From positions 67,663,558 to 67,727,557 of the forward strand of contig NW_026262668.1 in assembly GCF_021869535.1 (NCBI RefSeq): a stretch of 64,000 nucleotides of DNA, written 5' to 3'. Source of the DNA: Mytilus californianus (Eukaryota; Mollusca; Bivalvia; Mytilida; Mytilidae). Under the pieces are notes generated by a model that worked only from the letters and a program-made list of their open reading frames with translations, made no database searches and was not told the origin of the DNA. Shown here piece after piece: positions 33,444 to 44,609 of the stretch. Numbering within the stretch: the stretch's first letter is position 1; every line of letters begins with the position of its first letter. The position numbers were made by a program, and so were the translations under genes.

Positions 33444-34310
33444 TTACATTTTGTACAATTTTACAGTGCAGTGGTTCTGCAAAAGTACATATAATAAGGC
33501 ACTAATTGGACAACCTTGCCTAATACCATTCTTTATGACAAAATACTTTGTTAAAAAGCCATTACATTTGACTGCACTATTTATACCATTATAAAATATA
33601 CTAATCCATTTCACAAATCTCTCACCAAAACCAAATTTCTTCAATACTTCTAACAGATAAGTATGACTAACTCTATCAAAAGCATTTGCTTGATCTAATT
33701 TTAAAAAATATCCCTCAAGATCATCTCTTTCAACAAGTTCCATAATATCTCTAACATTTGAAATATTATTTGAGATATCTCTTCCCATAATACAACAAGT
33801 TTGATCTTCAGAAATTATCTTCGGTAATACAGTTTTTAATCTATTTGACATAATTCTTGCTAAAATTTTATAATCTACTTGCAATAAAGATATTGGCCTA
33901 TAATTTTTCAAAAAATTCCTTTCACCTTTTTTCTTATAAACCAGACTTATAATTCCACACTTCATTGATCTACTTAAAATACCTTCCTCTTCAATAACAT
34001 CAAACAATTTCAATAACACATATTTTAATTCAGAATAAAATTTACAATAAAACTCTACAGTAAGTCCGTCTGAACCTGGACTTTTATTTTTAGACAATTG
34101 ATTAATAGCTTTACACAATTCATCTTCTGTTACATCATCATTACATATATTGTTATCATCATCATTTACTGTTTTTGTAACAAAATTTAACAATTCTGAC
34201 ATCTTATTTTCATCAGTAGTTACACATGAATATAAATCACTAAAAAAACTATGTTGTAATTCTAAAATACCATCAGTATCTGACACAGTATCACCATTAT
34301 CATTCAACAA
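33444..34310 (-). CDS. LINE copy I, ORF2 middle part (RT fingers and palm)
   Basis: 288 codons with NKSPGSDGLTVEF, KNYRPISLLQVDYKI, motif A (DQANAFDRVSH) and motif B (RQGCPISALLYVL). It is separated from the endonuclease frame by a frameshift near 34310 and from the catalytic ADD frame by an apparent single-base loss near 33480, inside the segment after ALLYVL. Motif A has QANAFD where relatives have QEKAFD; the catalytic aspartates are kept. Confidence 0.87.
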   Translation of the reverse strand: MLNDNGDTVSDTDGILELQHSFFSDLYSCVTTDENKMSELLNFVTKTVNDDDNNICNDDVTEDELCKAINQLSKNKSPGSDGLTVEFYCKFYSELKYVLLKLFDVIEEEGILSRSMKCGIISLVYKKKGERNFLKNYRPISLLQVDYKILARIMSNRLKTVLPKIISEDQTCCIMGRDISNNISNVRDIMELVERDDLEGYFLKLDQANAFDRVSHTYLLEVLKKFGFGERFVKWISIFYNGINSAVKCNGFLTKYFVIKNGIRQGCPISALLYVLLQNHCTVKLYKM

Positions 34311-35488
34311 TGTTTATACTTTTCTAAATTTAGAAAGTATTTTGTATTTTTATCAGACTCCACCGCCCATACAGCTTTAGCTCTCAATACTGCTCCTTTA
34401 CACTTTTCAATTTCTAAATTTGACAGTTCTAATTTAAGACTTTCTAATTTGGCAATATCAATTACAATACCACTAGCTGCCTTTTCACAAAGGTGATTGA
34501 TTTGCCTTTCTAATCTAAAATACTCTTTCTTGTTTTGTTTAGCTAAATCAGATGACAATATCTGAGAATATCTTTTAATTCTATACTTTAAGTTATCCCA
34601 CCAAACTAAAAAATCTCTATGAAATAATTCACTTTCTTTTTCTTGTGATATAATATCTTTAACTCTTTGTACATATTCTTCGTTAAACAACAATGTATTA
34701 TTCAAAATCCAGAGTCCAGGACCTCTTTCAATACATGTACAATTTAAATGCATAATAACAAAAGAGTGGTCACTCATACTAGTAACATTATAATACAAAC
34801 TTTGTACAAAAGATGACATATTCCTACTAACAAGAAAATAATCTATTCTACTTTGTTGTAGTTTACCCTCTGAAATTCTTTTCCAGGAAAATATTCGAAA
34901 ATCTGGGTTTCTAGCCCTCCATATATCATATACATTATTATCATCCATCAATTTAGTCAGTTTTCTATAGGGTTCATCATTTATATGACAAGTTTTACTT
35001 CCTCTGTCTAACACAGACAAAGAGGTATTAAAATCACCTCCAATAATCAAATTATCTAAATCTTTAGTATAATCTATCACAAAATCATAGAAATTACATC
35101 TATCAGAAACTACATTAGGTGCATACAAAGAAATAAAGTTTACCAATGTATCATTCTCATAATAAGTCACATGAATAAATCTACCTTGATCATCTTTATA
35201 AATACATTTTATTTTATCTTTATAATAATTGCTAGCTAGAACAGCCACACCCTGTCTGCCATCCATACCATTACTATAATAAATATCACCTTCATACATA
35301 TGTTTTACACCTTTAATAAAATTATCATCCCAAAATGTTTCTTGAAGTAACACAATACCAAATTTTCTGTCTTGTACAGTACTTAGAAATCTTTGTAAAT
35401 TTACAACATTTCTCATACCATTACAATTCAAACTACATATAACAACCATTACAAAAAATATTAAACAATGACATATATATCTATCCAT
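34304..35488 (-). CDS. LINE copy I, ORF2 endonuclease part
   Basis: 394 codons from an ATG at 35488. An apurinic-type endonuclease with SLNCNGMRN, LLQETFWDD, SLYAPN, GGDFNTS, QSRIDYF and MSDHSF all present. The conserved ERGPGLW(I/V) segment follows, then the linker to the RT. The frame stops just after the segment KYFLNLEKYK through a frameshift, within some ten bases of the equivalent frameshift in the LINE at 3301-9145. The start lies about 69 bp after the end of the ORF1 frame. Confidence 0.9.
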   Translation of the reverse strand: MDRYICHCLIFFVMVVICSLNCNGMRNVVNLQRFLSTVQDRKFGIVLLQETFWDDNFIKGVKHMYEGDIYYSNGMDGRQGVAVLASNYYKDKIKCIYKDDQGRFIHVTYYENDTLVNFISLYAPNVVSDRCNFYDFVIDYTKDLDNLIIGGDFNTSLSVLDRGSKTCHINDEPYRKLTKLMDDNNVYDIWRARNPDFRIFSWKRISEGKLQQSRIDYFLVSRNMSSFVQSLYYNVTSMSDHSFVIMHLNCTCIERGPGLWILNNTLLFNEEYVQRVKDIISQEKESELFHRDFLVWWDNLKYRIKRYSQILSSDLAKQNKKEYFRLERQINHLCEKAASGIVIDIAKLESLKLELSNLEIEKCKGAVLRAKAVWAVESDKNTKYFLNLEKYKHC

Positions 35489-35556
35489 TTTTACTTTTTG
35501 TATTTTTTGACAAATTTCTAACAGTTTGACTATTCAGATTTGGAGCAATTTTTAGT

Positions 35557-36393
35557 TTATTTCTCCTTTCTTTTTTCTTTTCTTTTTTTCTGATTTTTTT
35601 TTAACATTTTGATACTAATACATTTTTTCATCCCGCTATCAATAATTTTACAATCTGTATTTAACTCTACATCAGAACAGACAAATGATTCCTTATTATT
35701 ACTTGCACCTTCAACATTGACTTCTTCGTCATCATCACAGGTGCTATATTCATCATCCATATCTATCGAGTGCTCCTCTGTTGCCATCTCCACATTACAC
35801 TCTTCTGTAACAATAATGTCAACAGGAGAGCACTCTTCATTTTTTTTCTTTTTAACAACCTCATCAGAATCACTGTCTGCTCTTTTGTTTTTATCTTGAG
35901 CCTGTTCAATTACATTAATATCATCATCACCATCATCACCATCATCAAATATTTGATCATCCCTGTCCAATTTCCGTTTCCTGCTGTCCTCCTGTATGCC
36001 ACTACTATTGGCATGGACCTCTGCTACAACAATTTTAACATTCATATGGGAATCAACTACTTTTTTCAACTCTGTTTGTTCATCATCAATTATATTTTCA
36101 CTACTTTCTACATCATCATCCTTAAATTGTATAACTACCTCACTGTCATCATCCTTATCTTTATCTTCATCAATATTTTGATCCATACAGGTACAGTTCT
36201 TCAATAATTCCGAACAATTATCACATTTACATTCACAGGGTTGCCTATCACAGTCTTGACAGGGGCACACACATGATTCCTCATGGCAGTACATACAACT
36301 ACATATACACGGATATTGTTCACACTTTAAACAAACACAGGGGCAAACCTTATTGCCACAAATACTACATTTGCACAAAAGAATTTTCCACAT
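35557..36393 (-). CDS. LINE copy I, ORF1 C-terminal part (Cys-repeat, acidic and basic tail)
   Basis: 278 codons, out of frame with the ORF1 N-terminus because of a frameshift between about 36330 and 36390. Residues 7-70 are a tandem array of about five modules of 12 residues with the spacing C-x2-C-x4-C-x-C. This is followed by a long Asp/Glu-rich region and a Lys/Arg-rich C-terminus. The Cys array is shared with the LINE at 53406-59391 and absent from the tRNA-Leu LINE. Zinc binding is likely from the spacing; the role is unknown. Confidence 0.85.
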   Translation of the reverse strand: MWKILLCKCSICGNKVCPCVCLKCEQYPCICSCMYCHEESCVCPCQDCDRQPCECKCDNCSELLKNCTCMDQNIDEDKDKDDDSEVVIQFKDDDVESSENIIDDEQTELKKVVDSHMNVKIVVAEVHANSSGIQEDSRKRKLDRDDQIFDDGDDGDDDINVIEQAQDKNKRADSDSDEVVKKKKNEECSPVDIIVTEECNVEMATEEHSIDMDDEYSTCDDDEEVNVEGASNNKESFVCSDVELNTDCKIIDSGMKKCISIKMLKKNQKKRKEKRKEK

Positions 36394-37166
36394 TCCTTAC
36401 AATTCTTTGATGCATCAGGTGTCCTATTGTTCCTTCCAAAAGTACCCCGAGTACAAACACACAATAATGGTAAATTGCTACACGACTTGCATTTAGTTGC
36501 TTTGCAATACCTCTTTGGATGTCCTACCTCACCACAGCCATGGCATTCAAAATGAGGACAATTATTTTTCATGTGATCCGGCGACAAGCATTCCGAACAT
36601 ACTTTTGTTTGGTTATTATGTTTCAGTCTGAAATATTTCGTTTCAGATCCTATTTTGAACGGTATTGTCCAAGGTAGAGCTACTAATCCCGGAGGGAACT
36701 TGCATCGCATGAACCTGGTACCGTCCGCAACTTGCGTATCTGGAACCGTTCTTCTATATATAGGAGACATGACATTAACTCCTTTAATAGCTAGTTTAAT
36801 TCGAATATCTTCATCTGGAACATATGACGGCAGTTTCATTACAGACACAACAGTAATATCAGAATGCATTAAGCTTACTGAATATTCCCGGCTTCCAATA
36901 GATATACCACCCAACAACTTTAAAGCATTCTGTTTACTATCCATAGTTACATCGTACGAAGATGCATCATGCTGAACCACAGCTAAAACAGTATTTAGTC
37001 CTGTGATAGTCTCAACTTCTTCAATAATTATTCTCTCTTTAATAACATTTGTATTTAATCGTTCGATCCTGATAGTACAATCCCTTGAGTACGATTTATC
37101 TCCAACAACATAGTTTTGTTTCTGTCGATTTTGAGATCGAAAATGTTTGTTAGTCACCTTATCCAT
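36327..37166 (-). CDS. LINE copy I, ORF1 N-terminal part (zinc knuckles)
   Basis: 279 codons from the ATG at 37166. The first 190 residues match the N-terminus of ORF1 at 57433-59100. They contain an RNA-recognition-like region and the phrases VPDEDIRIKL and VADGTRFMRCKFPPG, the latter recalling VANGTRYVVVRF in the tRNA-Leu LINE. Two CCHC knuckles (C-x2-C-x4-H-x4-C) follow at about 194-207 and 212-225, and a further Cys pair after them. The last 25 or so residues are out of frame and not genuine; the protein originally continued into the Cys-repeat part. Confidence 0.87.
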   Translation of the reverse strand: MDKVTNKHFRSQNRQKQNYVVGDKSYSRDCTIRIERLNTNVIKERIIIEEVETITGLNTVLAVVQHDASSYDVTMDSKQNALKLLGGISIGSREYSVSLMHSDITVVSVMKLPSYVPDEDIRIKLAIKGVNVMSPIYRRTVPDTQVADGTRFMRCKFPPGLVALPWTIPFKIGSETKYFRLKHNNQTKVCSECLSPDHMKNNCPHFECHGCGEVGHPKRYCKATKCKSCSNLPLLCVCTRGTFGRNNRTPDASKNCKECGKFFCANVVFVAIRFAPVFV

Positions 37167-37244
37167 TTTTCCGAACGCAAAACAAAATAATTTAAAACAA
37201 CAAAGTAAGACACGTTACTGTCCCCTTCACACTGGATCCCCTCC

Positions 37245-37279
37245 CCCTTATCCTGTTTGCCGATAAACAGGAATAAGGG
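37245..37279 (-). other. Hairpin in LINE copy I 5' leader
   Basis: An inverted repeat of about 13 bp (CCTTAT/CCTGTTT against AAACAGG/AATAAGG) with a 6-base loop in the presumed 5' UTR. It could fold in the element RNA. Confidence 0.6.
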
Positions 37280-37804
37280 TACTCATACAAGTCAAAATAC
37301 AGTCAAAAATGAACTTTTCACATTAATAAATACTATGTACAACAATTCGAGTGGAAAACATTCATCCAAACTCACCAATTTCGGAAAATTTATAGAGTCC
37401 TATAAACACTACATGTTGACCTTCCGGTGCGTTCGAACCCAAGTCAAAATGTACTATAGTCTAGATTGCATGGTTTCATCCAATTTGAAATAGTGAAAAC
37501 CGCCCTCCTGTATGACGTTACTTGTGAGTACTAATATCAAATTCTAAGCCAAATTAAGTCCATGTTACCATATATAGTCAAATCATAGATAACTATGTTA
37601 AGATAGAGAAGCGAAATGATAGAATTTAATATGCATTGTGCTAGATATCAATAGTATTAGGACAGAATAATAATTTAATTTTGGAAAGAGAAAAAAAACA
37701 TGTTGCTACGTAACATTTCGTATTTTATGCCTGTAAGACATATTTTGTCAGTTGTAAATAATGTAAACGAATGATACCTTGATTAAGCTGCAATAGTAAG
37801 CGTC

Positions 37805-37886
37805 GGTAGCGTGGCCGAGCGGTCTAAGGCGCTGGTTTAAGGCACCAGTCTCCTCGGAGGCGTGGGTTCGAATCCCACCGCTGCCA
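37805..37886 (+). tRNA. tRNA-Leu (AAG), copy 18
   Basis: Same as the 628 copy. Confidence 0.97.
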
Positions 37887-38170
37887 AGTGATTTTTTTAA
37901 GTAAGTTAGGAATCAATTTATCGATTTTTGCATTTATTGACGAAAATTTTAATGCATAAAAGATTAATACATTGAAGATCTTGTTTTAATCATAGATAGA
38001 ACACAATTATCATGTTTCATTTACGTATTTCAAATTCTGAACGCTATCTACATGCAGTTAAAAATTCATGACTAGCATTGCAGAAGAATAACTGGTTACA
38101 CGTATAATACAGGTTTTCACAACTATTCGAAATGCTTTGAAAACAGGAGTAACGGGGGAGAAAAAAACTA

Positions 38171-38261
38171 TGCCCCGGGTGAGGATCGAACTCACGACCT
38201 TCAGATCGCTCTGTCATTTGTGATTATGAGACTGACGCGCTACCTACTGCGCTACCGAGGC
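38171..38261 (-). tRNA. tRNA-Met (CAT, intron), copy 18
   Basis: No change seen against copy 1. Confidence 0.97.
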
Positions 38262-39000
38262 CATGGTTCTAAAACTTCAATTTAAGGTGTAAATACTTCA
38301 TAACATTACCATTAACATTGTAGTTACTTGTCAAGGTGAGTGTAGGGCAAAAAGAAACATCTTTTTCTTAAAGGAAACATATTTCAAAACATAATGAGCT
38401 GTGTTGGTTGTTCATTTTTATAGTTCTTTAGTTTTTGAAATACTTTTTATGGTTTTGGGTTTTTTCCCCCCATTTCTTTTTTCTCCAGGAGCAAATTAAG
38501 TATATAGTGATGACAGAAAACTCTTTTAAAAAAATATGCTGCGGAAACTATTTGTTGTTAGCGAAAAAACGTTTTGCACGTGCATTAATCACGTTTCAGT
38601 GAGCACAGTTAGCATTGAAGCCGTTATAATTTCAACGATTTTCGCGCGGTCAAAATGTACTATAGTCTAATTCATCCAATTTGAAATAGTGAAAACCGCC
38701 CTCCTGTATGACGTTACTTGTGAGTACTAATATCAAATTCTAAGCCAAATTAAGTCCATGTTACCATATATAGTCAAATCATAGATAACTCTGTTAAGAT
38801 AGAGAAGCGAAATGATAGAATTTAATATGCATTGTGCTAGATATCAATAGTATTAGGACAGAATAATAATTTAATTTTGGAAAGAGAAAAAAAACATGTT
38901 GCTACGTAACATTTCGTATTTTATGCCTGTAAGACATATTTTGTCAGTTGTAAATAATGTAAACGAATGATACCTTGATTAAGCTGCAATAGTAAGCGTC

Positions 39001-39082
39001 GGTAGCGTGGCCGAGCGGTCTAAGGCGCTGGTTTAAGGCACCAGTCTCCTCGGAGGCGTGGGTTCGAATCCCACCGCTGCCA
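39001..39082 (+). tRNA. tRNA-Leu (AAG), copy 19
   Basis: Same as the 628 copy. Confidence 0.97.
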
Positions 39083-39366
39083 AGTGATTTTTTTAAGTAA
39101 GTTAGGAATCAATTTATCGATTTTTGCATTTATTGACGAAAATTTTAATGCATAAAAGATTAATACATTGAAGATCTTGTTTTAATCATAGATAGAACAC
39201 AATTATCATGTTTCATTTACGTATTTCAAATTCTGAACGCTATCTACATGCAGTTAAAAATTCATGACTAGCATTGCAGAAGAATAACTGGTTACACGTA
39301 TAATACAGGTTTTCACAACTATTCGAAATGCTTTGAAAACAGGAGTAACGGGGGAGAAAAAAACTA

Positions 39367-39457
39367 TGCCCCGGGTGAGGATCGAACTCACGACCTTCAG
39401 ATCGCTCTGTCATTTGTGATTATGAGACTGACGCGCTACCTACTGCGCTACCGAGGC
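39367..39457 (-). tRNA. tRNA-Met (CAT, intron), copy 19
   Basis: No change seen against copy 1. Confidence 0.97.
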
Positions 39458-40196
39458 CATGGTTCTAAAACTTCAATTTAAGGTGTAAATACTTCATAAC
39501 ATTACCATTAACATTGTAGTTACTTGTCAAGGTGAGTGTAGGGCAAAAAGAAACATCTTTTTCTTAAAGGAAACATATTTCAAAACATAATGAGCTGTGT
39601 TGGTTGTTCATTTTTATAGTTCTTTAGTTTTTGAAATACTTTTTATGGTTTTGGGTTTTTTCCCCCCATTTCTTTTTTCTCCAGGAGCAAATTAAGTATA
39701 TAGTGATGACAGAAAACTCTTTTAAAAAAATATGCTGCGGAAACTATTTGTTGTTAGCGAAAAAACGTTTTGCACGTGCATTAATCACGTTTCAGTGAGC
39801 ACAGTTAGCATTGAAGCCGTTATAATTTCAACGATTTTCGCGCGGTCAAAATGTACTATAGTCTAATTCATCCAATTTGAAATAGTGAAAACCGCCCTCC
39901 TGTATGACGTTACTTGTGAGTACTAATATCAAATTCTAAGCCAAATTAAGTCCATGTTACCATATATAGTCAAATCATAGATAACTCTGTTAAGATAGAG
40001 AAGCGAAATGATAGAATTTAATATGCATTGTGCTAGATATCAATAGTATTAGGACAGAATAATAATTTAATTTTGGAAAGAGAAAAAAAACATGTTGCTA
40101 CGTAACATTTCGTATTTTATGCCTGTAAGACATATTTTGTCAGTTGTAAATAATGTAAACGAATGATACCTTGATTAAGCTGCAATAGTAAGCGTC

Positions 40197-40278
40197 GGTA
40201 GCGTGGCCGAGCGGTCTAAGGCGCTGGGTTAAGGCACCAGTCTCCTCGGAGGCGTGGGTTCGAATCCCACCGCTGCCA
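40197..40278 (+). tRNA. tRNA-Leu (AAG), copy 20, anticodon-stem variant
   Basis: T-to-G at nt 32 breaks the last anticodon-stem pair (31-39 becomes G-A). The anticodon itself is kept. Confidence 0.9.
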
Positions 40279-40562
40279 AGTGATTTTTTTAAGTAAGTTA
40301 GGAATCAATTTATCGATTTTTGCATTTATTGACGAAAATTTTAATGCATAGAAGATTAATACATTGAAGATCTTGTTTTAATCATAGATAGAACACAGTT
40401 ATCATGTTTCATTTACGTATTTCAAATTCTGAACGCTATCTACATGCAGTTAAAAATTCATGACTAGCATTGCAGAAGAATAACTGGTTACACGTATAAT
40501 ACAGGTTTTCACAACTATTCGAAATGCTTTGAAAACAGGAGTAACGGGGGAGAAAAAAACTA

Positions 40563-40653
40563 TGCCCCGGGTGAGGATCGAACTCACGACCTTCAGATCG
40601 CTCTGTCATTTGTGATTATGAGACTGACGCGCTACCTACTGCGCTACCGAGGC
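40563..40653 (-). tRNA. tRNA-Met (CAT, intron), copy 20
   Basis: No change seen against copy 1. Confidence 0.97.
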
Positions 40654-41380
40654 CATGGTTCTAAAACTTCAATTTAAGGTGTAAATACTTCATAACATTA
40701 CCATTAACATTGTAGTTACTTGTCAAGGTGAGTGTAGGGCAAAAAGAAACATCTTTTTCTTAAAGGAAACATATTTCAAAACATAATGAGCTGTGTTGGT
40801 TGTTCATTTTTATAGTTCTTTAGTTTTTGAAATACTTTTTATGGTTTTGGGTTTTTCCCCCCCATTTCTTTTTTCTCCAGGAGCAAATTAAGTATATAGT
40901 GATGACAGAAAACTCTTTTAAAAAAATATGCTGCGGAAACTATTTGTTGTTAGCGAAAAAACGTTTTGCACGTTTCAGTGAGCACAGTTAGCATTGAAGC
41001 CGTTATAATTTCAACGATTTTCGCGCGGTCAAAATGTACTATAGTCTAATTCATCCAATTTGAAATAGTGAAAACTGCCCTCCTGTATGACGTTAATTGT
41101 GAGTACTAATATCAAATTCTAAGCCAAATTAAGTCCATGTTACCATATATAGTCAAATCATAGATAACTCTGTTAAGATAGAGAAGCGAAATGATAGAAT
41201 TTAATATGCATTGTGCTAGATATCAATAGTATTAGGACAGAATAATAATTTAATTTTGGAAAGAGAAAAAAAAACATGTTGCTACGTAACATTTCGTATT
41301 TTATGCCTGTAAGACATATTTTGTCAGTTGTAAATAATGTAAACGAATGATACCTTGATTAAGCTGCAATAGTAAGCGTC

Positions 41381-41462
41381 GGTAGCGTGGCCGAGCGGTC
41401 TAAGGCGCTGGTTTAAGGCACCAGTCTCCTCGGAGGCGTGGGTTCGAATCCCACCGCTGCCA
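41381..41462 (+). tRNA. tRNA-Leu (AAG), copy 21
   Basis: Same as the 628 copy; several single changes in the following spacer. Confidence 0.97.
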
Positions 41463-41746
41463 AGTGATTTTTTTAAGTAAGTTAGGAATCAATTTATCGA
41501 TTTTTGCATTTATTGACGAAAATGTTAATGCATAAAAGATTAATACATTGAAGATCTTGTTTTAGTCATAGATAGAACACAATTATCATGTTTCATTTAC
41601 GTATTTCAAATTCTGAACGCTATCTACATGCAGTTAAAAATTCATGACTAGCATTGCAGAAGAATAACTGGTTACACGTATAATACAGGTTTTCACAACT
41701 ATTCGAAATGCTTTGAAAACAGGAGTAACGGGGGAGAAAAAAACTA

Positions 41747-41837
41747 TGCCCCGGGTGAGGATCGAACTCACGACCTTCAGATCGCTCTGTCATTTGTGAT
41801 TATGAGACTGACGCGCTACCTACTGCGCTACCGAGGC
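41747..41837 (-). tRNA. tRNA-Met (CAT, intron), copy 21
   Basis: No change seen against copy 1. Confidence 0.97.
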
Positions 41838-43033
41838 CATGGTTCTAAATCTTCAATTTAAGGTGTAAATACTTCATAACATTACCATTAACATTGTAGT
41901 TACTTGTCAAGGTGAGTGTAGGGCAAAAAGAAACATCTTTTTCTTAAAGGAAACATATTTCAAAACATAATGAGCTGTGTTGGTTGTTCATTTTTATAGA
42001 TCTTTAGTTTTTGAAATACTTTTTATGGTTTTGGGTTTTTTCCCCCCATTTCTTTTTTCTCCAGGAGCAAATTAAGTATATAGTGATGACAGAAAACTCT
42101 TTTAAAAAAATATGCTGCGGAAACTATTTGTTGTTAGCGAAAAAACGTTTTGCACGTGCATTAATCACGTTTCAGTGAGCACAGTTAGCATTGAAGCCGT
42201 TATAATTTCAACGATTTTCGCGCGGTCAAAATGTACTATAGTCTAGATTGCATGGTTTCATCCAATTTGAAATAGTGAAAACCGCCCTCCTGTATGACGT
42301 TACTTGTGAGTACTAATATCAAATTCTAAGCCAAATTAAGTCCATGTTACCATATATAGTCAAATCATAGATAACTCTGTTAAGATAGAGAAGCGAAATG
42401 ATAGAATTTAATATGCATTGTGCTAGATATCAATAGTATTAGGACAGAATAATAATTTAATTTTGGAAAGAGAAAAAAAACATGTTGCTACGTAACATTT
42501 CGTATTTTATGCCTGTAAGACATATTTTGTCAGTTGTAAATAATGTAAACGAATGATACCTTGATTAAGCTGCAATAGTAACCCAGTTAACACAAAAACA
42601 TTGTGTTTATGTTTTAAAAACATTTTGAAAAATGTTGTGAAAATATCGTAGAAAATATCAAAATCACGTTAAAATGTATGGCGCTAAAAATATTTTCAAA
42701 ACATTTTCCATAACATGTCCAGGATATTTTTAAAACATCATTAAAACGTTTCTGAATTTTGTTGACAATGTTTGTAAATGTTTTGTAAATGTTTTAAATA
42801 TGCTTGTTTATAAAATATCCTTGAAACATTTTTAAAACATAAAATAAAATGTTTTTGCAGGATAAAATGTTGTGAAAATGTTCAAAAAACATTTTACAAA
42901 ATGTTTTAATAATGTTCATATTCTCAAAACATAATTTAAATGTTATATGATTATCATTAGAAAAATGTTTTCTAACATCATCATTCAAATGTTTTATAAA
43001 ATATTCAAAAAACATTTTAATCATGTTTGATCT

Positions 43034-43057
43034 GGGGGTGGGGAGGGGGGTCCTGGG
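43034..43057 (+). other. G-quadruplex-like tract
   Basis: G runs of 5, 4, 6 and 3 separated by loops of 1, 1 and 4 bases, at the inner border of the left subterminal repeat region. Confidence 0.6.
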
Positions 43058-44274
43058 TCCCCTTATGGAGCTACAATTATGGTTAATCTAATTCCTACTA
43101 TTTCACTCAAACTTTGTCTAGTTTAGAGCCTGTGGCCCCTCTTTTCATAATCCTGGATCTGCATCTGAAAAACAACTGCTGTCATACTGATCTTTACCCC
43201 ACATCTCCTTTTACAATTGTTTGTTGATTACAGTTGAAGCTACATATATTTTGTTTACTGTTGTCGGATTTATGTATCATTGACATAACCCTATTTTTTG
43301 TAATACCTTGAACACGTAATAATTTGTCATGGTTTTTTCTGATTTTAATCTTAGTGCATTTTTTTGAGAAGTATTTCTTGATCTCATGTTTGATCACATG
43401 TAGCATCGGACATTTTTTTTCTGAAGTTTTTTGACTGTTTTCTTTGCTGCCTTAGTCAACACTATACAAGATAGAATTACAATTATAAATGCAAAACATT
43501 TATTCAATATTTTCGTATCACCGTTCTTTTTCAAAGTTTCTGTTGTTCCATTCTTTTTATTTCTTTTGACATCTGCTGGCTTCTGTAAAATAAAGTGTAA
43601 ACAAATTATTCCTTCTGTTTAGTGATTAAACGAGTGGAAATTCAGCTAATTTCATTGAATTACACAATAAACTATTTTTCTTCAATTTAATCCAGTGTTT
43701 TCACAAAAATATATTGAAAAGTGTCATCTAATCAGTATTAATGGATTCAGAAGCAACAATTGTAGCTACTTTATACATCTGTAGAGTTTGGGGTGTATTA
43801 TTATTACAAAAGTGTAACGGTAGATTTCAACAGTTTATAAAATAAGACATGTATACTGTACACTACAATTTTCTCAACTTAGAGTAGCCAGCCGTGTAGG
43901 GCCTGTAACATTTTCTTGGTCTTACAAAAAAAAAACAAGTTTCGTAATTGTTATTGTATATTTTAGCGCAAATACATGTACTATAGATTGAGGATTTTAA
44001 AGAATAAATACCTTCATAAAATTTGCTCCTCCAGGATGGTTTGAATCATTTCTAAGCTTATATTCTTCTATATAATCCCCATTTCCATTCTCAATTTTAA
44101 TCTGCATTTCTGAAAATCTATCCTAAATTTTGGTACGTCTAATCATGCTAATTGATCCTACAAAAGTTAAAATAAACAAAATAAATAAAATACAGGTAAG
44201 AAAAAGTCACATTGTATTAGTCAGCTACAAAGGCCACAACATTAAAAAATAAACAGCTGCGCCATGAGCGCATG

Positions 44275-44609
44275 ATACGCCTGTCGCATTTTTCGAAGAA
44301 AAAAGTTCAAACATTTCTCAATGTCAAATCAGAAATTCATGGAAATTGAAAGGGAGCTTAAGTCAATAGATATAAACTATTCGCCAAAGTTTAAAGAGAA
44401 CTGCTGAAAGCGTTTTTGAGTTATTGTCCGAAAACTAGAAAATCCACGCTATTTTTAATGAATAAAACTCTAGAACTCGGAAACGTAAAATCTAAAATTA
44501 AAAAAGTTTTATTCAAATTGGTTAAAGCATTTATGAGTTAATGTCCGACATGTTGACGACAGACATACGGACAACGGTATACCATAATACGTCCCGTAAA
44601 CGGGCGTAT
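44275..44609. mobile_element. Small inverted-repeat element nested in the transposon
   Basis: About 335 bp starting ATACGCCTGT and ending ACGGGCGTAT, imperfect inverted ends, with an extra small hairpin (GTCCCGT/ACGGGCG) before the right end. It has no coding capacity. The style (a CATACGGACAACGG stretch near the end) resembles short repeats common in bivalve genomes; this is from memory, not a search. Confidence 0.5.

Larger units (their letters stand above)
31442..37442 (-). mobile_element. Full-length LINE (L1/Tx1-like) in tRNA-Met, copy I
   Basis: A 6.0-kb non-LTR element on the - strand: 5' leader of about 276 bp (37167-37442), ORF1 (one frameshift), ORF2 (two frameshifts), 3' UTR of about 165 bp, AATAAAGAT and an A tail joined to GCGC of the tRNA-Met D-stem. 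The 5' junction lies in spacer before GTCAAAATG, so about 408 bp of target are missing relative to other units. It is a close relative of the LINE at 53406-59391 in ORF order, motif wording and tail, but clearly diverged from it in sequence. Confidence 0.92.
37443..42581. repeat. tRNA tandem array, block E (four units)
   Basis: Begins mid-spacer at the LINE 5' junction and ends at the inverted-repeat transposon. The first and last spacers (37464 and 42243) carry the longer GATTGCATGG form; the others carry the shortened form. The unit ending at 41381 has a 12-bp deletion after TTTTGCACG, giving 1,184 bp. Confidence 0.96.

Noticed and set aside
37425..37445. B-box-like GGGTTCGAACGC at the 5' end of LINE copy I (- strand)
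   Set aside because: No A box or tRNA fold upstream; a single short match is not evidence of a tRNA-derived start.
42794..43024. 76-codon frame in the left subterminal repeats of the transposon
   Set aside because: The Phe/Asn/Ile/Lys-rich peptide follows from the AAAACATTTT repeats.
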